DNA of 39,977 nt from DASZQY01 sp036511595 (GTDB lineage: Bacteria > Pseudomonadota > Alphaproteobacteria > Rhizobiales > Kaistiaceae), in assembly GCA_036511595.1 (NCBI GenBank), contig DATCBY010000030.1, forward strand, positions 1-39,977. Reading direction: 5' to 3'. Below are positions 1-7,297 of this stretch, piece after piece. The position numbers and the translations under genes are program-made. The stretch's first letter is position 1; each line of letters opens with the position of its first letter. The notes beneath the pieces are model-generated. The model was not told the DNA's origin. It searched no databases and was given only the letters and a program-made list of their open reading frames with translations.

Positions 1-241
1 CCCGGAGTGCGAACCGCGGGAACTGAAACGCGTCACGGCGGGGGCTCGCTTGAGCGCCCCTTACGGACTACCCGGACGGCACTCGAACGAGCGCCCGCCG
101 CCCCTTCGGGGGAAGGACAAGAGACCGTGGAGCGCCGCAAGGCGCGACCGGGAAGGCAAAGGAATCATGACTCGGAGCGCAAGCGCCCGCGAGAATGATG
201 ACCCATACGCCGCTCATCCCCCGCGCGGCTTGGCCGGAAGC
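1..241. other. Left-edge stretch without a recognised gene
   Basis: I find no supportable gene here. Open frames exist on both strands but have no family signature and are what high-GC DNA gives by chance. A short CCCC-TTCG-GGGG hairpin lies at 101-112 (a UUCG tetraloop if transcribed). The stretch lies downstream of the minus-strand TPR gene and could hold its 3' untranslated region. I considered the tail of rpsU and an RNase P RNA and could support neither. Confidence 0.3.
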
Positions 242-1120
242 CTAGCCCTGCGGCAACGGCATGCCGCCACCCTGCGCGTTGCGGTGCATGCCTTCGCTGG
301 CCGGTGTGTAACTCGGGTTCAGGTTGGCAGCGTGGGCGAAGGCCGCGAACGCCTGCTGGCGCCGGCCGAGCTGCTCGAGCGCAAGGCCCTCGTTGGTCCA
401 GCCCTCGAAGGATTGCGGGTTGCGCTTGACCACCTCGTTGAAGTCGTCGATCGCCGCCTTGTAGTCGGCGGTCGCCAGATACGACAGGCCGCGCGCGTTG
501 AATGGCTCGGCGGCGTTCGGCGCCAGCGAGATCGCCTTGGAGAAATCATCGATGGCAAGACTGTGCTGCGCCTGTGCCTGATAGATCAGGCCGCGATTGT
601 GATAGGCGCGCGGATCGTTGGGATCGATCTGGACGGCGTGGTTGAAGTCGGCAAGCGCGAGGTCAAGCTGCTTGCGCTCGCGGTACATGTTGCCGCGCCC
701 GACGTAGGCGACGGCGTAGGTACCGTTGATCTGGATCGCCTGATTGTAGTCGGCGAAAGCGAGATCGTCCTTCTGCATGCCGCGCTCGACCAGTGCCCGA
801 TTGGCAAAGGCCTGGTAGAAGCCGGGGTTCATCTTGATGGCGGTGTTGAAATCGTCGATCGCCTGCTTGAACTGCCCAGCGCGGCCGTAGGCACTGCCAC
901 GCACGTTGTAGGCGTTTGGGTCGTTCGGATTCTGGGCGATGACCGCGGTCAGGGAATCGATGTTGACCGCCGAACCCGCCGACGCGTCGATCGAATTGCC
1001 GCTGACGTTCGCCGACTGGCACGCGGCGAGCGCGAGCGCACAGACGATCGCTCCGACAGCGATCGCCGGCCGCCAGGGCGAAGCACGGAGGCGGGAATCC
1101 TCAGAAAACGCTGCAGTCAT
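242..1120 (-). CDS. TPR-repeat lipoprotein
   Basis: The product is a predicted 292-residue envelope lipoprotein. The N-terminus has a hydrophobic stretch ending in a lipobox LALAAC with the acylated Cys near residue 34. The rest is a series of about six tetratricopeptide repeats (for example AYNVRGSAYGRAGQFKQAID and AYHNRGLIYQAQAQHSLAID), ending in a short Gly/Pro tail. TPR solenoids act as protein-binding scaffolds; the partner cannot be read from sequence. I chose the ATG at 1118-1120 because it puts the lipobox at a normal distance; the open frame continues upstream to 1393 but that extension has no family character and would overlap purK. It lies 169 bp downstream of purK on the same strand. 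Similar TPR lipoproteins are common in Hyphomicrobiales. Confidence 0.85.
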   Translation of the reverse strand: MTAAFSEDSRLRASPWRPAIAVGAIVCALALAACQSANVSGNSIDASAGSAVNIDSLTAVIAQNPNDPNAYNVRGSAYGRAGQFKQAIDDFNTAIKMNPGFYQAFANRALVERGMQKDDLAFADYNQAIQINGTYAVAYVGRGNMYRERKQLDLALADFNHAVQIDPNDPRAYHNRGLIYQAQAQHSLAIDDFSKAISLAPNAAEPFNARGLSYLATADYKAAIDDFNEVVKRNPQSFEGWTNEGLALEQLGRRQQAFAAFAHAANLNPSYTPASEGMHRNAQGGGMPLPQG

Positions 1121-1289
1121 CCGCGTGATCGACCTTTCCAATGGCCAGAGCGCCGCAGCTGGGTTGCCACGGCGCACGTCACCATAGGGGAACAACGCGA
1201 AGCTGGCGAATTTAAGGGCTGCGCCGATTGCCTTCGCGGCCACCGCTACTGTGGCCGCGGGCAGGGGTGGCGCCTGCAGCGGGCGTCCT

Positions 1290-2348
1290 TCAGAGCTTTT
1301 CGGCGGGGCGGATGCGGTTGACGTGGCCCATCTTGCGGCCCGGCCGGATCTCGGTCTTGCCGTAGAGGTGCAGATGGGCGCCGGGCTCCGCAAGGATCTG
1401 CTGCCAGCGGTTCACATCGTCGCCGATCAGGTTCTCCATGGTGACGTCCGAATGGCGCTCGGGGTCGCCAAGCGGCCAGCCGCAGATCGCGCGGATATGC
1501 TGCTCGAATTGCGAGGTGAGGCAGGCATCCTGGGTCCAGTGCCCGGAGTTATGAACGCGCGGCGCGATCTCGTTGACCAGCAGGGTGCCGTCGGCCAGCA
1601 CGAACATCTCGACGGCGAGGATGCCGACGTGGTCCAGTGCCACAGCGATCCGCTCGGCGATATCCACGGCGCGCCCGGCGAGTTCCGGCGTGACGTTGGC
1701 CGGGACGGTGGTGGTGGCGAGGATGCCGCTGGCGTGCCGGTTCTCGCAAATGTCGTAGGCGCGCATCGTTCCGTCGGCGGCGCGCGCCAGCACCACCGAG
1801 ATTTCGCGCTCGCACGTGACGAACGCTTCGAGGATCGCCGGCGCTTCGCCGACCGCGCGCCATGCGGCAACTAGGTCATCGCCGGAGCGGATGGCCGCCT
1901 GGCCCTTGCCGTCATAGCCGAGGCGGCGGGTCTTCAGGATCGCCGGCCGGCCGATCCTGGCAAGCGCCGAGTAGAAGTCAGTCTGCGACGCGACCGGCGC
2001 GAATGCCGGCACCGCGATGCCGAGTTCGCCCATCAATGTCTTCTCGGCGAAGCGGTCCTGCGCCACTTCGAGGCTTCGCCCCTCCGGAAACACTGGCACG
2101 TGGGCGGCGAGGGCGCGCACCGTTGCCACCGGGACATTCTCGAATTCGAAGGTGACCACGTCGACGAGGGCGGCGAAGGCCGCGAGCGCCGCCTCATCGT
2201 CGTAGGCGGCAATGGTTCGCGCCGCGGAGACGGCGAACGCCGGGCTCTTCGGATCGGGGCAGTAGATGTGGCACGACAAACCCAGTTCCGCCGCGGCCAG
2301 GGCCAGCATGCGGCCGAGCTGGCCGCCGCCCAGAATGCCGACAGTCAT
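1290..2348 (-). CDS. purK: N5-carboxyaminoimidazole ribonucleotide synthase PurK
   Basis: PurK uses ATP and bicarbonate to turn AIR into N5-CAIR in de novo purine synthesis. The 352-residue protein has the usual family length. It opens with the nucleotide-binding Rossmann signature GILGGGQLGRMLALAA (about residues 4-19), followed by an ATP-grasp fold with TRRLGYDGKGQ, the EISVVLAR strand, and the metal-binding segment LLVNEIAPRVHNSGHWT. Start: the ATG at 2346-2348 immediately precedes the GGGQLGRM strand, whereas the longer frame to 2420 adds an Arg-rich leader that runs into purE. It begins 14 bp after the purE stop, so the two are very likely cotranscribed and supply consecutive steps. Confidence 0.96.
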   Translation of the reverse strand: MTVGILGGGQLGRMLALAAAELGLSCHIYCPDPKSPAFAVSAARTIAAYDDEAALAAFAALVDVVTFEFENVPVATVRALAAHVPVFPEGRSLEVAQDRFAEKTLMGELGIAVPAFAPVASQTDFYSALARIGRPAILKTRRLGYDGKGQAAIRSGDDLVAAWRAVGEAPAILEAFVTCEREISVVLARAADGTMRAYDICENRHASGILATTTVPANVTPELAGRAVDIAERIAVALDHVGILAVEMFVLADGTLLVNEIAPRVHNSGHWTQDACLTSQFEQHIRAICGWPLGDPERHSDVTMENLIGDDVNRWQQILAEPGAHLHLYGKTEIRPGRKMGHVNRIRPAEKL

Positions 2349-2362
2349 GCCCGGCGTTGCGG

Positions 2363-2893
2363 TCAACGGGGATCGTCGCCCGGCCGCTCGGCGACGGCGG
2401 CGGACTGCTTCGCCCGCCACTGGTCAAGCTTGCTGGCGATCTTCTTGTCCGACAGGGCAAGAATGGCGGCCGCCAGCAGAGCCGCGTTGATTGCGCCGGC
2501 GCGGCCGATGGCCAGCGTACCGACTGGAATTCCCGCCGGCATCTGGACGATGGAGTACAGGCTGTCCTGGCCGCCGAGCGCCTTGGTCTCGATCGGTACG
2601 CCCAGCACGGGAAGGGGGCTCATCGAGGCGACCATGCCGGGCAGGTGGGCAGCGCCGCCGGCCCCGGCGATGATCACCTTATGGCCGGCGTCGCGGGCGC
2701 CGCGCGCAAAACTGACAAGGCGGTCGGGCGTGCGATGCGCCGAGACGATGCGGCTGTCGTGGGCGATGCCCAGCGCATCCAGCGTTTCCGCTGCCTCCTT
2801 GAGGATCGCCCAGTCGGACTGGCTGCCCATTACAATGGCCACCGGCGCAGCGGCACCGGACCTTGCAGCGGGAGAGGTTTTCTTCGCGGCCAT
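2363..2893 (-). CDS. purE: N5-carboxyaminoimidazole ribonucleotide mutase PurE
   Basis: PurE moves the carboxylate of N5-CAIR to C4, making CAIR for purine synthesis. The 176-residue protein carries the class I signature: MGSQSDW near residue 22 (phosphate loop with the Ser-Asp pair), SAHRTPDRL with the catalytic His near 58, and the glycine-rich GAGGAAHLPGM plus PLPVLGVP. The N-terminal 15 residues are Lys/Ala-rich and unconserved. I use the ATG at 2891-2893; a start eight codons upstream is open but adds nothing family-like. First gene of the purE-purK operon, 72 bp or more from the neighbouring ydcH-like gene. Confidence 0.96.
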   Translation of the reverse strand: MAAKKTSPAARSGAAAPVAIVMGSQSDWAILKEAAETLDALGIAHDSRIVSAHRTPDRLVSFARGARDAGHKVIIAGAGGAAHLPGMVASMSPLPVLGVPIETKALGGQDSLYSIVQMPAGIPVGTLAIGRAGAINAALLAAAILALSDKKIASKLDQWRAKQSAAVAERPGDDPR

Positions 2894-2965
2894 CGAATCC
2901 TGCTCTGCCCGGCGCAAGCGACGGCGATTATACGGTCGAGCCGCCCTGCCGCAAGAAGCCGCGGG

Positions 2966-3193
2966 TCAGGCGATGATGTCGGGTAGCAGGCGGTCTTCCA
3001 GTCCGGAAATGCGGTCCTTCAGCGCCAGCTTCCGTTTTTTCATGCGCTGGATCTGGATGGTGTCCGGCACCGCCGAGCGGATCATGGCGTCGATAGCCGT
3101 GTCGAGTTCGCGATGCTCCTCGCGGAGCATGGCGATCTCGCCCCGAATCTGCCGTTCTTCCTCATCGGAGAGCCGCCGTTCACCGGAACCCAT
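2966..3193 (-). CDS. YdcH-like DUF465 small protein
   Basis: A small charged helical protein of about 75 residues that matches the YdcH/DUF465 family: an alpha-helical hairpin with LREEHRELDTAIDAMI, then the conserved IQIQRMKKRKLALKDRIS followed by an Asp/Glu-rich close. The role of the family is unknown. Two ATG starts are possible, 3193 and 3205; I took 3193 because a GGAA lies at suitable distance, but this is not firm. It sits upstream of purE on the same strand. Across the divergent interval starting at 3375 is a second member of the same family. Confidence 0.8.
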   Translation of the reverse strand: MGSGERRLSDEEERQIRGEIAMLREEHRELDTAIDAMIRSAVPDTIQIQRMKKRKLALKDRISGLEDRLLPDIIA

Positions 3194-3318
3194 GCGCGAT
3201 TCCATAGCACGAAGTTTTTGTCGCGTGTTGCCCCTTGAAGGCTGTGGCGCGCCACCACAGATCAAACGGAGAGGTCACGGAAAAGCGCCAATTGTGGACG
3301 AGTTTTTCGGAGTTGTTC

Positions 3319-3340
3319 GACACACGGATTTCGCTGTGTC
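3319..3340. promoter_or_regulatory. Inverted repeat between the two ydcH-like genes
   Basis: GACACA (3319-3324) and TGTGTC (3335-3340) form a perfect 6-bp inverted repeat with a 10-bp spacer in the 181-bp interval between the divergent DUF465 genes. It could be an operator or lie within the leader of the plus-strand gene. I do not know a regulator with this site, and a 6-bp repeat can occur by chance. Confidence 0.25.
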
Positions 3341-3374
3341 ACACTGGCGTTAGTCAACAGGGAGGCCCCCGCTG

Positions 3375-3551
3375 ATGGCTATGGAAATGCATCTTGCCGA
3401 GCTGGAACGGCGCCACCACGCGCTGGAAGAGCAAATCGAGGAAGCGATGCAACATCCGGGCATCGACGCCCTTGCGCTCACCGAACTCAAGCGACGCAAG
3501 CTGTCGCTGAAAGACGAGATCGAGCGTCTGAGGACCGATTCGGTCCACTAG
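3375..3551 (+). CDS. YdcH-like DUF465 small protein (second copy)
   Basis: A 58-residue protein reads from the ATG at 3375 to the TAG at 3549-3551. It starts MAMEMHLAELERRHHALEEQ and contains LTELKRRKLSLKDEIERL, the typical second helix of the YdcH/DUF465 family (compare MKKRKLALKDRI in the neighbour). A strong Shine-Dalgarno, AGGGAGG at about 3358-3364, lies at good distance and fixes this start. The gene is divergent from the other DUF465 gene and has the same two-helix layout. Function unknown; a helical hairpin suggests protein or RNA contact. Confidence 0.85.
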   Translation: MAMEMHLAELERRHHALEEQIEEAMQHPGIDALALTELKRRKLSLKDEIERLRTDSVH

Positions 3552-3592
3552 GCGCAGACAACAAATGCGGGCAGGGACGCGCTCGCGCGTTC

Positions 3593-4063
3593 TCATGCCT
3601 TTGGAGCAGCGTTGGCGAAGACCGCCAGCGCTCTTTCCCATCCTTCCGTAGAATCAAGCGCCGCACGGACTGCCGCCGACGTGGCGCCGAATTTCTCGAT
3701 GTCGCGATGCTCAAGTTCGACCCGGGTCGCCGAGCCTTCCGTCGTGAAGCGGATTTCAAGTTCCGTGATGAAGTCCGGATCGTATTTCCATTCGGCGTTC
3801 AGTTGCCAAGCGAGGACGACGCGCCTTGGCGCGTCCCACGCCAGTACCTTGCCCCATTCGCACTCGGTGCCGTCCTTGTCGCGCTCGAACCAGCGTCCGC
3901 CGGTTCGGGGTTCGACCACGACATCAGCGAACGGTGTTTTGGCGATGTGATGCTCGGGCCGCCACCATCCGCCCATGCCGGCAGTGAAGACCTGGAAGGC
4001 GCGTTCCTGCGGGGCATTCACCAGGATCGATTTCCGTATCGGGGCGGGTTCGATCTGATTCAC
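3593..4063 (-). CDS. SRPBCC (AHSA1/START-like) domain protein
   Basis: A 156-residue single-domain protein of the SRPBCC fold, AHSA1 branch. Family features are the opening strand IRKSILVNAPQERAFQVFT, the GGWWRPEHHI loop, the RTGGRWFERDKDGTECEWG strand pair, VVLAWQLN, and a long C-terminal helix with EGWERALAVFANAA. SRPBCC proteins form a deep hydrophobic pocket for small ligands; the ligand here cannot be told. The start is GTG at 4061-4063. It follows the ArsR-family gene by 74 bp on the same strand; ArsR plus SRPBCC is a very common two-gene unit, with the regulator controlling its partner. Confidence 0.9.
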   Translation of the reverse strand: MNQIEPAPIRKSILVNAPQERAFQVFTAGMGGWWRPEHHIAKTPFADVVVEPRTGGRWFERDKDGTECEWGKVLAWDAPRRVVLAWQLNAEWKYDPDFITELEIRFTTEGSATRVELEHRDIEKFGATSAAVRAALDSTEGWERALAVFANAAPKA

Positions 4064-4137
4064 CGGACTATCCGTGTGCAGCGGCGGTTTTGCTGAAATC
4101 GACTGGCGGCAGACGTAAAGTTATTCCCGGTCATTGC

Positions 4138-4452
4138 TCACGCTCCATCATCGTCGGATTCTGCGGCGGCTTTGAACGAGTCAAGCGAGGCGTCCCAGAA
4201 GCGATCCAGCCACTGGCGAAGGGCGCCGAGGCCGGCCGCATCGATGTGATAGATACGTCGGGTTCCCTCGGCCCGGTCGGTCACCAGCCCGGCGTCCTTC
4301 AGCACCTTCAGGTGCTGCGAGACGGCGGGCCGGCTCACCGGCAGCTTCTTTGCTAGGGCCGTCACGGGCTGCGGTCCCTTTGCGAGCCGCTCAAAGATCA
4401 AGCGGCGGGTGGGATCGGCAAGGGCCGCAAGAGCGTTTGATGCGTAAGTCAT
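4138..4452 (-). CDS. ArsR-family winged-helix transcriptional regulator
   Basis: A 104-residue DNA-binding repressor-type protein. The winged helix-turn-helix is clear: LADPTRRLIFERLAKGPQPV, then the recognition segment LPVSRPAVSQHLKVLKDAGLV, then a wing ending in RRIYHIDAAGL. There is no Cys-Val-Cys metal site, so this belongs to the metal-independent branch that is usually paired with an SRPBCC protein, as it is here. The ATG at 4450-4452 lies inside a 39-bp concentric palindrome (4441-4479), which strongly suggests autoregulation. nhaA starts divergently only 63 bp away, so the same site may also affect the antiporter. Confidence 0.93.
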   Translation of the reverse strand: MTYASNALAALADPTRRLIFERLAKGPQPVTALAKKLPVSRPAVSQHLKVLKDAGLVTDRAEGTRRIYHIDAAGLGALRQWLDRFWDASLDSFKAAAESDDDGA

Positions 4453-4479
4453 TACTTACCGTAAGTATTCGCTTACGCA
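4441..4479. promoter_or_regulatory. Concentric palindromic operator for the ArsR-family protein
   Basis: Two inverted repeats share one centre at 4460: the outer arms TGCGTAAG (4441-4448) and CTTACGCA (4472-4479), and the inner arms ACTTAC (4454-4459) and GTAAGT (4461-4466). All four half-sites carry the core GTAAG or its complement. The site covers the start codon of the arsR-like gene and ends 35 bp before the nhaA ATG. Such symmetry fits a dimer or a pair of dimers of a winged-helix repressor. That the adjacent ArsR protein binds it is inference. Confidence 0.7.
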
Positions 4480-4514
4480 TTGTCAATCGGCGCGAACCGT
4501 GGCACCCGGAACAG

Positions 4515-5645
4515 ATGTTCCAGCGATTCATCCAAAGCGAAGCGGCGGGCGGTATCGTGCTGATGGCGAGCGCAGCGCTGGCACTCATCGTCGCCAACTC
4601 TCCACTGGCCAGCGGTTACTTCTCGGTGCTCGCCGCCTATGCCGGTGGTCTCAGCGTGCTCCACTGGATCAACGATGCGCTGATGGCATTGTTTTTCCTG
4701 CTTGTCGGACTGGAGATCAAACGCGAACTCGTTGTCGGCGAGCTCGCGACATGGCCATCGCGGGCGCTGCCCGGTTTCGCCGCACTTGGCGGCATGATCG
4801 TGCCGGCCCTCATCTACACGGCGCTGAATGCGGGCTCGGGCGAGACGCTTCGTGGCTGGGCCATCCCCACGGCGACCGACATCGCGTTTTCATTGGGGGT
4901 TCTGGCGCTGCTTGGCCCGCGTGTGCCTACGTCGCTCAAGGTATTTCTGACCGCGCTTGCCATCCTCGACGACCTCGGCGCGGTAGTCGTCATCGCGTTG
5001 TTCTACACCGCCGGTCTGTCGATGTTCATGCTTGGCCTCGCCGGATTGGTGGCGGTGGGATTGGTGTTGTTGAACGCGACGGGGGTACGCGCGCTGTGGG
5101 CCTACCTCTTGCCGGGGGCGCTGCTCTGGTTCCTGGTGCTGAAGTCGGGAGTCCACCCGACCATCGCGGGGGTCGTACTTGCGGCGACAGTTCCGATCGC
5201 GGGCGGCACCCTGGAAAGGCTCGAGCACCTGCTCCAGAGACTGGTGGCGCTGGTTGTGTTGCCATTGTTCGGTTTCGCCAATGCCGGCGTTGCACTTGGC
5301 GCCGCGGGGCTTGCCGCGCTCGGGCATCCGGTCGCGCTCGGCGCGGCGCTGGGGCTGTTCGCCGGCAAGCAGATAGGCGTGTTCGGCGGCGCCTGGCTGA
5401 CTGTCCGCGCGGGGCTAGCGGCGCGGCCCGCCTGCGCTAAATGGCGGCAGCTCTATGCGGTCGCCGTCCTTTGCGGAATCGGCTTCACGATGAGCCTGTT
5501 CATCGGCCTGCTGGCTTTCAACTCGGATGCCTTTCACGATGCGACCAAGATCGGCGTACTTGCCGGATCGCTTGCCTCGGCGATCGTCGGCTACATGCTG
5601 CTCCGGGCCTCGATCAAGCCGGCAACGCTCTCGCCGACGAGATAG
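4515..5645 (+). CDS. nhaA: Na+/H+ antiporter NhaA
   Basis: A 376-residue inner-membrane antiporter that expels Na+ (or Li+) in exchange for protons and maintains pH and salt balance. It has about twelve hydrophobic segments. Family signatures are LFFLLVGLEIKRELVVGEL, the PTATDIAFSLG helix with the family Asp, the ion-binding Asp pair in ILDDLGAVVVIALFY, GVHPTIAGVVLA, FGFANAGV and the closing CGIGFTMSLFIGLLAF. The ATG at 4515 matches normal NhaA length; the upstream frame back to 4350 overlaps the arsR-like gene and is not credible. No strong Shine-Dalgarno is visible. The 3' end overlaps the convergent transporter gene by 55 bp. Confidence 0.96.
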   Translation: MFQRFIQSEAAGGIVLMASAALALIVANSPLASGYFSVLAAYAGGLSVLHWINDALMALFFLLVGLEIKRELVVGELATWPSRALPGFAALGGMIVPALIYTALNAGSGETLRGWAIPTATDIAFSLGVLALLGPRVPTSLKVFLTALAILDDLGAVVVIALFYTAGLSMFMLGLAGLVAVGLVLLNATGVRALWAYLLPGALLWFLVLKSGVHPTIAGVVLAATVPIAGGTLERLEHLLQRLVALVVLPLFGFANAGVALGAAGLAALGHPVALGAALGLFAGKQIGVFGGAWLTVRAGLAARPACAKWRQLYAVAVLCGIGFTMSLFIGLLAFNSDAFHDATKIGVLAGSLASAIVGYMLLRASIKPATLSPTR

Positions 5646-6361
5646 ACGCCGATGACGAGAACCAGCGTGTAGATGATTTTGTAGAACGAGGTGACATCGA
5701 TCCGCCGCACAAGCCAGACACCGAGAAACGTGGCGGCGACTGCAAACGGAAGGAGGACCAGCGAAGCGGTCAGATTCGCGCGATCGAACTGCCCGAGGAA
5801 GAAATAGGGCACGACCTTGGTGGCATTGATGATGGCAAACAGGAGCACCTGCGTGCCGGCAAAGGTCCGCGGCTTGAGGCCGAGAGGTGCGACATAGACC
5901 TGAAACGGCGGTCCGCCTGCGTGACTGATAAACGAAGTGAAGCCCGTGATCGCGCCCCACAAGCTGCCTTTGAGGACGTTCTGCGGTTGCGCCTCCGGCC
6001 GCTGGCGATGGCGCAGCCAGTAATTCAGCGCGAACAGTATCGAGATCATTCCGACGATCAGGCGGATTTCGCCCTCGGTCACCCACGCCGCCGCCAGCCA
6101 GGCCACAAGAATGCCGACGAGCGAACTCGGCAGGAGAATCTTGAGCGTGGTTCGGTCGAACACACCCCAATAGGAGACCACCGCGACAATATCGGTGAGG
6201 ACCAGGATCGGCAGCGTGACGCCGGCTGCCTGGATGGGCGAAATAGCCAGCGCCATGGTCGGTACCACCAGCAGACCCAAGCCGCCCAACCCGCCCTTGG
6301 AGAGGCCAAGGACAAGCATCGCCGGAATGGCGACGGCATAGAACCATGGGTCGTGAATCAT
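5591..6361 (-). CDS. TauE/SafE (TSUP) family membrane transporter
   Basis: A 256-residue membrane protein with about eight hydrophobic helices and the family's repeated Gly-rich signature: GLSKGGLGGLGLLVVPTMAL near residues 19-38 and GAITGFTSFISHAGGPPFQVY in the second half. TSUP members export sulfite, sulfoacetate and other organic sulfur anions; the substrate cannot be told from sequence. The ATG is at 6359-6361. It converges on nhaA, overlapping it tail-to-tail over 5591-5645, and diverges from the SDR gene at 6496. Confidence 0.9.
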   Translation of the reverse strand: MIHDPWFYAVAIPAMLVLGLSKGGLGGLGLLVVPTMALAISPIQAAGVTLPILVLTDIVAVVSYWGVFDRTTLKILLPSSLVGILVAWLAAAWVTEGEIRLIVGMISILFALNYWLRHRQRPEAQPQNVLKGSLWGAITGFTSFISHAGGPPFQVYVAPLGLKPRTFAGTQVLLFAIINATKVVPYFFLGQFDRANLTASLVLLPFAVAATFLGVWLVRRIDVTSFYKIIYTLVLVIGVYLVGESVAGLIEARSSM

Positions 6362-6495
6362 CGGCCGGGCGAGCTTCGGTGGGAACGGCGCGGAGAACGC
6401 CTTCGCGCGACACTAGGCGCGGCTGGCAGCTACGGCAAATCAGATGGGCGGAGTAGAGTGCGGCCGATGGGCATCAACAAGGGAACGACCAGACC

Positions 6496-7281
6496 GTGAT
6501 CCTCGAAGGTAAAGTCGCCATCATCACAGGTGCCGCCCGCGGCATCGGCAACGCCATCGCCCGTCGCTTCCTGAAGGAAGGTGGCCGGGTGGTGGCGGCG
6601 GATATGGACGACGCCCGCGGCCAGGCAATGGCGAAGGAATTCGATGATTCCGGCACGCTGCGCTATGTCCACTGCGACGTCGGCGATGCGGCATCCGTTG
6701 CCGCGTTGGTGAAGGACGCGACGGACGCCTTCGGTCGCATCGACATTCTGGTCAATAACGCGGGCATTCTCGCCGCCAAGGATTTCCTCGACCTTGAGGA
6801 AGCGGAATTCGACCGGGTCATCCGCACCAACCTGAAGGGATCATTCCTGTGCGGTCAGGCGGTGGCGCGGCACATGGTGGAGCGCGTCAAGCGAGGCGAG
6901 AAGCCCGGCGCAATCGTCAACATGTCTTCGGTCAATGCCGTCTTCGCCATAGCCAACCAGGTGCCGTACTCGATCTCCAAGGGCGGCATCAACCAGCTCA
7001 CCAAGGTGATGGCGCTGGCGCTGGCGCTACACGGCATCCGGGTCAACGCCATCGGGCCCGGCTCGATCAACACCGAGATGCTGGCGGCGACGATAGCCGA
7101 CAGCGCGGCGCGTGGACGCATCCTGTCGCGGACGCCGCTCGGCCGCATCGGTGAGCCGGAGGAGGTCGCGTCTATTGCCGTATTCCTCGCTTCGGACGAG
7201 GCCAGCTACATCACCGGCCAGACGATCTATGCCGATGGCGGGCGTCTGCCGCTGAACTACACGGTGCCGGTGAAGGAGTGA
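6496..7281 (+). CDS. SDR-family NAD(P)-dependent dehydrogenase
   Basis: A 261-residue short-chain dehydrogenase/reductase of the classical type. Visible elements are the cofactor loop TGAARGIG (about residues 11-18), DMDD after beta-2 (an acidic residue that favours NAD over NADP), CDVGD, the NNAG strand, the catalytic Ser in VNMSSVN, the YSISK catalytic motif, and the GPGSINTEM loop. The C-terminal SYITGQTIYADGGRLPLNY is also typical. Translation starts at GTG 6496; the only nearby upstream ATG (6467) meets a stop after ten codons. The substrate is unknown; SDRs act on many alcohols, sugars and acyl chains. It stands alone between divergent and convergent neighbours. Confidence 0.92.
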   Translation: MILEGKVAIITGAARGIGNAIARRFLKEGGRVVAADMDDARGQAMAKEFDDSGTLRYVHCDVGDAASVAALVKDATDAFGRIDILVNNAGILAAKDFLDLEEAEFDRVIRTNLKGSFLCGQAVARHMVERVKRGEKPGAIVNMSSVNAVFAIANQVPYSISKGGINQLTKVMALALALHGIRVNAIGPGSINTEMLAATIADSAARGRILSRTPLGRIGEPEEVASIAVFLASDEASYITGQTIYADGGRLPLNYTVPVKE

Positions 7282-7297
7282 TGTCGCGCGGGATTGC

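Noticed and set aside
1..198. Arg/Lys-rich plus-strand frame as the tail of rpsU
   Set aside because: No stretch matches S21 (no VRDNN start, no EKPSEKRAREK segment), and the frame's basic composition follows from the base content.
50..1321. Long plus-strand open frame (about 420 codons) opposite the TPR lipoprotein gene
   Set aside because: It is the antisense shadow of the TPR gene; high-GC coding DNA keeps the reverse frame open. The product has no family features and no ribosome-binding site.
2100..3353. 417-codon plus-strand frame opposite purK/purE
   Set aside because: Antisense shadow of two clear purine genes and the DUF465 gene.
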